From assembly GCA_947456915.1 (NCBI GenBank), contig CANGUQ010000144.1, forward strand, positions 1 through 8,476: a stretch of DNA of 8,476 nucleotides, given 5' to 3'. The notes under the pieces were generated by a model that made no database searches, had not been told where the DNA came from, and worked only from the letters and a program-made list of their open reading frames with translations. Position numbers and translations under genes: made by a program. The DNA is from Betaproteobacteria bacterium (GTDB lineage Bacteria > Pseudomonadota > Gammaproteobacteria > Burkholderiales > CAIKXV01). Below, piece by piece: positions 1 through 5,534 of this stretch (position 1 is its first letter; every line of letters begins with the position of its first letter).

Positions 1-1093
1 CGACTACAACGCCGGGCGCTACGAAGGCACTTTTCCGCTGCAGTACTCGACGCGACGCGGGCTGCGCTCGAGTTCGGCCCGCGGCTACCTGCGCCCGGCG
101 CGTGCGCGCTCGAATCTCTCCGTGCTGTCCGAAGCGGTTGCGACCCGCGTGCTGCTCGAGGGACGACGCGCGACGGGGGTCGAGGTCGAGCACGCGGGAC
201 GGCGTATCGCCGTCAAGGCGCGCCGCGAGGTCATTCTGTCCGCCGGGCCGCTCAAGTCGCCGCAGCTTCTCGAGCTCTCGGGAATCGGCGACGGCGAACT
301 GCTGCGCACGCTGGGCCTGCCGGTCGTGCAGCACCTGCCGGGCGTGGGCGAGAATCTGCGCGACCACCCGAACGTACGCGTGACCTACGAGTGCGCGAAG
401 CCGCTCACCGTCAACGACGTGCTGCGCAGTCCCTGGCGCAAGCTGCGTGAAGGCGCGCGCTTCGCGTTCACCGGCAAGGGCTTCCTTGCGATCTGCTCCT
501 CCACCGCGCAGACCAACCTGCGCAGCGACGACACCGTTACGCAGCCCGACCTGGTGCTGCGCCTGATGCCGGTCTCCGGCAAGGACCGCTACGCGCGCAC
601 CAAGCGCTATGGCCTCGATCCCTGGTCGGGGTTCTCGATCGGTGTGACGCCGCTGCAGCCGCACTCCACCGGATCGGTGCACGTGCGCTCCCTCGATCCG
701 CACGAGCAGCCGAAGATGGACCCGCGTTACCTGTCGCACGAGGCCGATCTGCAGCTGTTCCTCGATGGCGTGAAGCGCGCCCGCGCGGTCGCGGCCGACC
801 CCGCGATGGCGAAGCTGATCGTGCGCGAGACGCGTCCGGGCCCCGGTCTCGTCGACGACGCGGGTCTCGTCGACTACATCCGCGACGGTGTGAACACGAG
901 CTGGCACATGGTCGGCACGTGCAGGATGGGCGTGGACGAGCGCGCGGTGGTCGATCCGCAGCTGCGCGTTCACGGCATCGCTGCGCTGCGCGTGGTCGAC
1001 TCCTCGGTGTTCCCCACCATACCATCGTCCAATACCAACGCGCCGTCGATCGCGACCGGGGAGAAGGCCGCGGATCTCATCCTCGCGGCCTGA
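1..1093 (+). CDS. GMC-family FAD-dependent oxidoreductase (choline dehydrogenase-like), 5'-partial
   Basis: C-terminal 363 residues of a glucose-methanol-choline oxidoreductase; the N-terminal FAD-binding Rossmann segment lies outside the window. The open frame runs from base 2 through DYNAGRYEGTFPLQ and SARGYLRPA, typical of the middle of GMC enzymes, so the gene does not begin at the internal GTG at 122. At 245-289 the stretch GPLKSPQLLELSGIG fits the second GMC signature. Near the C terminus SWHMVGTCRMG (His codon 905-907) and SSNTNAPS (Asn codons 1031-1033 and 1037-1039) supply the His/Asn pair that lines the active site in this family. Members oxidise alcohols or aldehydes using FAD and pass electrons to oxygen or the respiratory chain. 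BetA-like sequence does not prove choline as substrate: many Burkholderiales paralogues act on unknown alcohols. It ends 13 bases before the MmgE/PrpD gene, so the two are probably co-transcribed. Family assignment is firm; substrate is unknown. Confidence 0.95.
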   Translation, partial: DYNAGRYEGTFPLQYSTRRGLRSSSARGYLRPARARSNLSVLSEAVATRVLLEGRRATGVEVEHAGRRIAVKARREVILSAGPLKSPQLLELSGIGDGELLRTLGLPVVQHLPGVGENLRDHPNVRVTYECAKPLTVNDVLRSPWRKLREGARFAFTGKGFLAICSSTAQTNLRSDDTVTQPDLVLRLMPVSGKDRYARTKRYGLDPWSGFSIGVTPLQPHSTGSVHVRSLDPHEQPKMDPRYLSHEADLQLFLDGVKRARAVAADPAMAKLIVRETRPGPGLVDDAGLVDYIRDGVNTSWHMVGTCRMGVDERAVVDPQLRVHGIAALRVVDSSVFPTIPSSNTNAPSIATGEKAADLILAA

Positions 1094-1106
1094 CGCGGCG
1101 ATCGCG

Positions 1107-2495
1107 ATGACACACTCACGTTCCCTGTTCGAGTTCCTGCACCGGGTGCAGCGCGAGGGGGCGCCGCCCGAGGTGCTCGCCGCAGCCAGCGGGTGCCTCC
1201 TGGACACGCTCGGCTGCATGCTCTTCGGTGCGCCCGAACCGTGGGCGCGCATCATGGCTGACGAGGTGTTCGCCGAGTCTGCGAGCGGTCGTGCCACCGT
1301 GGTCGGCCGGTTGCAGCCGGCGCCGGCGCCGCTCGCTGCGTTGTGCAACGGCACGGCGGCGCACGGTTTCGAGCTCGACGACCACCTGGACGAGGCGATC
1401 GTTCACCCCGGCGCGATCGTCGTCTCGGCCGCGCTCGCTGCCGCGGAGTCGGTGGACGCCACCGGCGAACGTCTGCTGCTCGGAATCATTGCCGGCTACG
1501 AGGTACTGGACCGGCTCGGGCGCGCGATGGGCACCGGACCTTCGCGCCGCGGCTGGCACAAGACCGCGGTGGCCGGTCCGATCGGCGCTGCCGTCGCGGC
1601 AGCGATGGTGCGCGGCGCCGATGCCGCCACCCTGGCCACCGCCGCGGGCCTTGCCTGTGCCACCGCATCCGGCACCAAGGCCTACGCGTCGAGCGATGAC
1701 GGCGGGATGGAGAAGCGCATGCACGCCGGGCGCGCGGCGGAATCCGGCGTGCGGATGGCGCAACTCGCCGCACGTGGTTTCACCGCACCCGACACCGCGA
1801 TCGAAGGGCGCTTCGGGCTGTTGCACGTGTTCGCACCCGATGAGGCGCGGCCGGAACTGCTCGGCGAAGGCCTCGGCCAGCGCTGGAGCATCCAGCACGT
1901 CTACGTGAAGCTGCATCCGTGCTGCGCGTGGATCCAGGCAGCCACCCAGCAGCTCGTCGCGCTGCGCGGTCCGGTGCCGCTCGCACCGCAGGCTGTGCGG
2001 CGGCTGCGGGTCGGCGTGTCCGCCTATGCCGGCGCGCAGAACGGCAATCCGGCGCCGCGCGACACGATGGGCGCGCAGTTCAGCATTCCGTACTGCGCTG
2101 CGCTCGCAGTCACCGGGGACCCGGCCGATCCGGCGTCATACGCGCCCGCAGCCATCCACGAGCCGGGCCGGCGCGCGCTCGCCGCGCGCGTGGAGGTGTT
2201 CACCGACACGCAGATGGAGGCCGCGTACCCGCGTCACTACGGCGCGCGTGTGGAACTCGAGCTGGCCGACGGACGGCGCCTGTCGGGGGCGCGGCTCGAC
2301 CCTCACGGCATGCCGGCCGATCCCTGCACGGACGAGGAGCGGGTCGCCAAGTTCCGGCGGCTCGCGAGTCGCGTGCTGGGGCCTGCGGCCGTGGATGCGC
2401 TGGCGCAGGCCGTCGAGCGTGCGCCGACGCTGTCCTCGCTGCATCCGATCACGGCGCCGTTGCGCTTCACGCTGCCGCCGGACGCTGCGCAATGA
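1107..2495 (+). CDS. MmgE/PrpD family protein
   Basis: A 462-residue protein of the MmgE/PrpD family, about the usual length (450-480). The N terminus has the typical helix ending LLDTLGCMLFGAPEP (residues 31-45). The conserved core NGTAAHGFELDDHLDEAIVHPGA (residues 81-103) is diagnostic, with its HG, DD and HPG groups. Characterised members include 2-methylcitrate dehydratase (PrpD) and cis-aconitate decarboxylase, so the expected chemistry is elimination or decarboxylation on a small di- or tricarboxylic acid in the cytoplasm. No prpB/prpC neighbours are visible, so I do not call it prpD; most family members beside Bug proteins have no known substrate. ATG 1107 is chosen because it gives the family's normal N terminus; there is no clear Shine-Dalgarno, so it is probably translated by coupling to the GMC gene 13 bases upstream. 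The stop overlaps an ATG (ATGA at 2492) that opens a 32-codon frame leading to the next gene. Confidence 0.93.
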   Translation: MTHSRSLFEFLHRVQREGAPPEVLAAASGCLLDTLGCMLFGAPEPWARIMADEVFAESASGRATVVGRLQPAPAPLAALCNGTAAHGFELDDHLDEAIVHPGAIVVSAALAAAESVDATGERLLLGIIAGYEVLDRLGRAMGTGPSRRGWHKTAVAGPIGAAVAAAMVRGADAATLATAAGLACATASGTKAYASSDDGGMEKRMHAGRAAESGVRMAQLAARGFTAPDTAIEGRFGLLHVFAPDEARPELLGEGLGQRWSIQHVYVKLHPCCAWIQAATQQLVALRGPVPLAPQAVRRLRVGVSAYAGAQNGNPAPRDTMGAQFSIPYCAALAVTGDPADPASYAPAAIHEPGRRALAARVEVFTDTQMEAAYPRHYGARVELELADGRRLSGARLDPHGMPADPCTDEERVAKFRRLASRVLGPAAVDALAQAVERAPTLSSLHPITAPLRFTLPPDAAQ

Positions 2496-2563
2496 GCCGT
2501 TTCGCACCGCGCAGGAGCGTGGTGCCCGTCATCGAGACCCGGCGCCTGACCGGGCGCAGCACC

Positions 2564-2570
2564 AAGGAGG
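2564..2570 (+). promoter_or_regulatory. Strong ribosome binding site of the first Bug gene
   Basis: AAGGAGG lies 7 bases before ATG 2578. It is a near-perfect Shine-Dalgarno and fixes the start of the solute-binding protein, excluding the in-frame open sequence that extends upstream. Confidence 0.8.
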
Positions 2571-2577
2571 AATCCCC

Positions 2578-3552
2578 ATGTCGTGGTTGACGAGAACGCT
2601 GTGCCCGCTGCCTGCGCTGTTCGCCCTGTCGGTGGCACCGGCAGTCGCCCAGCAGTTTCCCGTGAAGCCCCTGCGGCTGGTCGTGGGTTTCGTGACCGGC
2701 GGCCCCTCCGACTTCGTCGCGCGCCTGGTGGCGACGGGTCTGTCGGAACGGATCGGGCAGCAGGTCATCGTCGAGAACCGCCCCGGCGCCTCGGGCATCG
2801 TGGGTGCCGAGGCGGTGGCCAAGGCTCCAGGCGACGGCTACATGCTCTACCTCGCCAGCCAGACCACGCACGCCGTTGCGCCAGCGATGTATCCGCGGGT
2901 GCCCTACGACCCGCTGCGCGACTTCACGCCGATCGTGCGCGTCGCGCACAACCCGCTGCTGCTGGTGGTTCACCCCTCGCTGCCGGTGAAGTCGGTCAAG
3001 GACCTGATCGCGCTCGCGCGCGCGCGTCCCGGTCAGATCAACTTCGCTACCGGCGGCATCGGCTCGTCGCCGCACATGTCGATGGAACTCGTCAAGGCGA
3101 TGACCAGGACCGACATGGTTCCGGTCAACTACAAGGGCGACGGTGCCGCGATCATCGATCTGCTGGGCGGGCACGTGCAGGTGTTTCAGGCGAGCATCGG
3201 CACGCTGCTCCCGCACGTGCGCAGCGGCAAGCTGCGCGGGATCGCCGTCACCAGCCTCAAGCGCTCGGCGATGGCGCCGGAGTTCCCCACCTGGGACGAG
3301 TCCGGGCTGCCAGGGCTCGAAGTGCTCACCTGGTTCGGCATTCTCTCCGGGCCGAACACGCCGGCACCGGTGGTCAACCGCCTCAACAGCGAGATCCTGC
3401 AGGCAGTCGCCGCGCCCGCTGCGCGCGACCAGTTGCTCAAGAACGGCTTCGAGATCCTCAGCAATACGCCCGAGGAGTATGCGGAGTACCTGCGCTCCGA
3501 GGTCGTGCGCTGGGGCCGGATCGTGAAGGACCTCGGGCTGAAGGCGGACTGA
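2578..3552 (+). CDS. Bug/TctC-family tripartite tricarboxylate transporter substrate-binding protein (first copy)
   Basis: A 324-residue periplasmic binding protein of the Bug (TctC) family. A Sec signal peptide occupies residues 1-24 (Arg-containing start, hydrophobic core, AVA cleavage site before QQFPVKP). The mature protein shows the family blocks in order: FPVKPLRLVVGF, GGPSD (41-45, first ligand-binding loop), VIVENRPGASG (63-73), PGDGY (84-88), VNYKG (183-187) and a C-terminal WGRIVKDLGLKAD. Bug proteins bind carboxylates, amino acids or similar small solutes through two loops of a Venus-flytrap fold and deliver them to TctA/TctB-type permeases or act as orphan sensors. No membrane subunits are in view. 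The start is set by AAGGAGG seven bases upstream. It follows the MmgE/PrpD gene by 82 bases, which suggests that it captures the compound that the upstream enzymes process. The ligand cannot be deduced from sequence. Confidence 0.95.
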   Translation: MSWLTRTLCPLPALFALSVAPAVAQQFPVKPLRLVVGFVTGGPSDFVARLVATGLSERIGQQVIVENRPGASGIVGAEAVAKAPGDGYMLYLASQTTHAVAPAMYPRVPYDPLRDFTPIVRVAHNPLLLVVHPSLPVKSVKDLIALARARPGQINFATGGIGSSPHMSMELVKAMTRTDMVPVNYKGDGAAIIDLLGGHVQVFQASIGTLLPHVRSGKLRGIAVTSLKRSAMAPEFPTWDESGLPGLEVLTWFGILSGPNTPAPVVNRLNSEILQAVAAPAARDQLLKNGFEILSNTPEEYAEYLRSEVVRWGRIVKDLGLKAD

Positions 3553-3578
3553 GGCGAGCGCTGGCAGCAGGCCGTGCA

Positions 3579-3610
3579 CAGCGGCGCTGTCGCCGGCCAG
3601 CGCCGCGCTG
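3579..3610 (+). terminator. Terminator-like hairpin after the first Bug gene
   Basis: An 11-base left arm (3579-3589, CAGCGGCGCTG) pairs with a right arm at 3598-3610 (CAGCGCCGCGCTG) with a two-base bulge; the loop is 8 bases. It starts 27 bases after the stop codon, a good position to end the GMC-MmgE-Bug transcript. There is no T-run behind it, so it is not a canonical intrinsic terminator. It may instead protect the mRNA 3' end after Rho-dependent termination, or be a chance feature of GC-rich DNA. Confidence 0.35.
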
Positions 3611-4242
3611 ATTGGCGACGGCGCCGTGGTCCCCCGGCCGCTGCGAGCGCAGCGCGGCGTTGACGCGGGAGGGGCGCTGTACGCCTCGACGCGTGCAGCA
3701 GTTCAGCCGGCGTCCATGACGCTCACCACGCCCGCGCGGCAACAGCCCGCGAGGCGGTACGCTCGCGCAGTGTTCCGTGTGGGCGCACGTTGACGGCACC
3801 CTGTGGTTCCCGGCGCGTCAGCGGCAGGCTGCGAGCGTCGCGCCAGCGGCCACCGACGGCTGCGGCCTGCCATCCGGGCAGTCAGTCCTCTCAGCCGTCG
3901 CCGTCGACGTCGACCCGCGCCAGCCACTGCACGCGCACAGAGCGGTCTGCGAGCGCAACTGCAGCGCGGGCAGGCTGAGCGTGCGCGATGGCAACGATTG
4001 CCACAGGCGCTGCCCGCTCGCGCTCTGCAGCGTCTGGCCAGGCCGGACGAGAGCCTCGACGGAAACTCGTCCCGGCGACTGAAGATCTTCCTTGCTGCGG
4101 GAAGGAATTCGTCGTCGCTGCTCCTGTTGAGCAAAGGGCAGCACGGATCGCGCGGCAGAGCCAGCGCGGTGACCCTGGCGAAGGACACCGCGCGTGTTCT
4201 CGTTCGCCTCCGCGCTGGCCTGGTGCCGATCGTTCCCTTCCT

Positions 4243-4349
4243 CTGTCACCGACAGTGATCATGCCCCGCGCTGCCGACCCGGCAGGATGAAGCACCGGCA
4301 TGAGGGCTTCAGCCCCGGTCCGGCGTGCATGCCGGCGAGTGCTCCTCAT
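4243..4349. repeat. Cluster of nested inverted repeats, possible structured RNA
   Basis: Three consecutive inverted repeats lie within about 107 bases. First, CTGTC-acc-GACAG (4243-4255). Second, CTGCCG-acc-CGGCAG (4271-4285), with the same ACC loop. Third, a longer stem in which 4287-4301 (ATGA, AGCA, CCGGCAT) pairs with 4329-4349 (ATGCCGG, TGCT, TCAT) with unpaired cgag and cc on the right side; it encloses a small hairpin GGGC-ttca-GCCC (4304-4315). The 7-base pairing CCGGCAT/ATGCCGG is perfect. I could not match this to a known riboswitch or small RNA class. The strand, if transcribed, is unknown. Confidence 0.4.
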
Positions 4350-4460
4350 GGCTGCGCCGGCCCGACGGTCCGTGGTCAGGTCCACCGCGCTCAGTGGCCG
4401 AGTGCCGTTCGGGCGGGGCGTGCCGCGACGACTGTGCACACCGAGCGGCCGCATGCGTGC

Positions 4461-4469
4461 TGCTATGAT
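4461..4469 (+). promoter_or_regulatory. Extended -10 promoter element
   Basis: TGCTATGAT combines a TG extension with a -10 hexamer (TATGAT) matching the sigma-70 consensus at five of six positions. No good -35 is found at 16-18 bases upstream, which an extended -10 can tolerate. Transcription would begin near 4476 and give a leader of about 100 bases before the membrane protein at 4578. The leader carries a hairpin GGCTGC/GCAGCC (4540-4558) just before the start codon. The AT-rich hexamer stands out in this GC-rich gap. Confidence 0.42.
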
Positions 4470-4577
4470 TTCCCCTGGGGCAAGGCCGCCGCGCCGTTGC
4501 AAGGGGCGGGGTGGTTGCGTCGACATCCCTGATCTGTCCGGCTGCCGCTGCAGCAGCCCCCTCGCTCGCACACCTCC

Positions 4578-5048
4578 ATGGATTCGTCCTCGACCTCCGG
4601 CAGGAGCACGCTGGCCGACCTCGGACTCGCGGTCAAGGTGCTGGCCGTCCTCCCGGCGCTGGCTGTCGCGCCCCTGGCGCTCGTCGCGGGCATGGCGTTC
4701 GGCTGGGGATTCTTCCAGCCGCCGAGCGATCCGCTCAATGTCGCCGCGCATCGGCAGATCACCGGAATCGTTGCGATGTTCCTGCTCGGCAGCGGTGTTG
4801 CGCCGGGCGTGCTGTTGTGGATGATCATCGTGGGTCCGGAGCGCATCGGTCGGTCGTGGCTCGCGTCAGCCGCGGTGCTGGCCGTGGGCGCACTCGCCCT
4901 GACCTGCGCGGGTGCCCTGGTCACCGAGGCCCTCGGGTCGTCGTCACCGCTGCTCTTGCTGCTGCTCGGGCCCGCCTGTATCGTCGGTGGATTCGAACTC
5001 GTGCGGCTCGGCCTGTTCTTCTGGCTTCGCGCAGTCGGCCGCGCCTAG
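4578..5048 (+). CDS. Hypothetical four-helix integral membrane protein
   Basis: A 156-residue protein that I do not recognise. After a short Ser/Thr-rich cytoplasmic start (MDSSSTSGRS) it has four strongly hydrophobic stretches, roughly residues 19-45, 62-87, 93-116 and 122-148, and ends in a basic tail (RAVGRA). No catalytic or metal-binding motif is visible; the first loop contains GWGFFQPPSDPLNVAAHRQ and the second ends in VGPERIGRSW. The coding frame shows strong G/C preference at third positions and coherent hydrophobic segments, which supports a real gene. ATG 4578 has no clear Shine-Dalgarno, but it precedes the first helix directly and lies about 100 bases after an extended -10 element. 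It has its own upstream region and a 486-base gap after it, so it is probably a single-gene unit rather than part of either neighbouring transport unit. Function unknown. Confidence 0.75.
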   Translation: MDSSSTSGRSTLADLGLAVKVLAVLPALAVAPLALVAGMAFGWGFFQPPSDPLNVAAHRQITGIVAMFLLGSGVAPGVLLWMIIVGPERIGRSWLASAAVLAVGALALTCAGALVTEALGSSSPLLLLLLGPACIVGGFELVRLGLFFWLRAVGRA

Positions 5049-5209
5049 CACACGGGTGGTGCGCAGACGATGCGCCGATCGGCTGGCGGCGCTGCGGGAG
5101 CCCGCAACCGTGCTGCCCGTGCGTGCCGTCCCGCCGTGGCTCGTGCGGTCCGGGCGGGCTGCGGAGCGGTTTGCGCAGGACACCGCGCGACTTGCCGCTT
5201 CTCGGCTGG

Positions 5210-5218
5210 TGATACAGT
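5210..5218 (+). promoter_or_regulatory. Possible extended -10 promoter for the second Bug gene
   Basis: TGATACAGT gives a TG extension and a TACAGT hexamer (four of six matches to TATAAT). A weak -35 candidate, CTTGCC at 5191-5196, lies 16 bases upstream. If used, the transcript would have a leader of about 310 bases that includes the paired hairpins at 5378-5417. The match is modest and could be chance. Confidence 0.27.
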
Positions 5219-5377
5219 CGCGGTCGCGCACGACGTCGATCGAGTGACCGGCGCAACCGGGATACCGGACGCCGCCGCCGTGGCGGAATCGAGCCGGACC
5301 AGGGCATCGGTTGTGCACGGGGAGCCCTCTGGCGCGGAGTCGTGCAGCAGCGTCGAGGTCCGGCACTCCGCGTGTTC

Positions 5378-5417
5378 CTGCGCGATGCTTGCCACGATGG
5401 GCCGGCATCGTGCGGCA
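5378..5417 (+). other. Two mutually exclusive hairpins in the presumed leader of the second Bug gene
   Basis: Hairpin A pairs 5378-5388 (CCTGCGCGATGC without its first C, 11 bases) with 5405-5415 (GCATCGTGCGG less its flanks) through an 11-base stem containing two G-U pairs. Hairpin B pairs CACGATG (5393-5399) with CATCGTG (5406-5412), a perfect 7-base stem with a 6-base loop. Alternatively B extends outward as TGCC/GGCA (5390-5393 with 5414-5417) with a two-base bulge. A and B use the same right arm, so only one can form at a time, the geometry seen in attenuators and riboswitch expression platforms. No known aptamer is recognised. Confidence 0.33.
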
Positions 5418-5522
5418 GCGCTGGTGCAGTACTGGAGGATTCCCATCCGCAATCGCGGAGTCAGGAACGCAGACCCCGCCCGTCCGGCCCCGGCCGGCGA
5501 GGAGGGCAGGCCACGACAATCG

Positions 5523-5528
5523 AGGAGG
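5523..5528 (+). promoter_or_regulatory. Strong ribosome binding site of the second Bug gene
   Basis: AGGAGG lies 6 bases before ATG 5535. This selects 5535 over both the upstream open frame and the alternative Met codon at 5547. Confidence 0.8.
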
Positions 5529-5534
5529 AGACCC

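Larger units (their letters stand above)
3553..4577. other. Gene-poor intergenic region of about 1 kb
   Basis: No convincing protein or RNA gene was found here on either strand. Several open frames exist, as expected at this GC content, but none shows a recognisable domain, a good ribosome binding site or a family-like composition. The most coding-like is 3777-4082 (+), a GTG-started frame of 101 codons in which about five of six codons end in G or C and which contains six cysteines. A frame on the opposite strand (3818-4249) shares the same wobble positions, so the bias could come from either or from neither. The region also holds the post-operon hairpin (3579-3610), a 20-base near-palindrome (3748-3767), a perfect 12-base palindrome (3903-3914), the inverted-repeat cluster at 4243-4349 and the promoter-like element at 4461-4469. 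A decayed gene, perhaps a lost regulator, is possible but unsupported. Confidence 0.5.
5049..5534. other. Intergenic region upstream of the second Bug gene
   Basis: This 486-base gap holds no recognisable gene. An open frame continuous with the Bug gene extends upstream to 5070, but its translation is Arg/Ala-rich and unlike any Bug N terminus, and the signal peptide and ribosome binding site place the real start at 5535. Contents that can be seen are a possible extended -10 (5210-5218), two alternative hairpins sharing an arm (5378-5417), and a small hairpin TCCGC-aatc-GCGGA (5446-5459). Confidence 0.5.

Noticed and set aside
122..1093. GTG at 122 as start of the GMC gene
   Set aside because: The same frame is open to the window edge and upstream codons encode typical GMC sequence, so this is an internal Val codon of a partial gene.
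3015..3026. Alternating CG run (possible Z-DNA)
   Set aside because: It lies inside the first Bug gene and is explained by Ala/Arg codons (LARARP).
3903..3914. Perfect 12-base palindrome GTCGACGTCGAC as an operator
   Set aside because: It is a repeat of a simple CG-rich unit in GC-rich DNA with no promoter or regulator nearby.
4081..4107. GAAGATCTTC palindrome followed by TTCCTT/AAGGAA inverted repeat as a transposon end or att site
   Set aside because: No transposase, integrase, target duplication or second copy is visible; too short to support.
4243..4285. Tandem hairpins as a guanidine-II (mini-ykkC) riboswitch
   Set aside because: The two-hairpin layout is similar but the loops are ACC (GGT on the other strand), not ACGR, and no guanidine export gene follows.
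3891..4751. Long minus-strand frame of 286 codons
   Set aside because: It is Arg-rich and low-complexity, overlaps the start of the four-helix membrane gene, and shows no domain; long open frames on both strands are expected at this GC content.
5436..5459. GGAGG-like site followed by ATCC as a decayed gene start similar to the first Bug start region
   Set aside because: The resemblance covers only about a dozen bases and the downstream frame has no Bug-like sequence.
5070..5534. N-terminal extension of the second Bug protein
   Set aside because: The 155 extra residues are Arg/Ala-rich with no domain, whereas ATG 5535 has AGGAGG and begins a proper Sec signal peptide.
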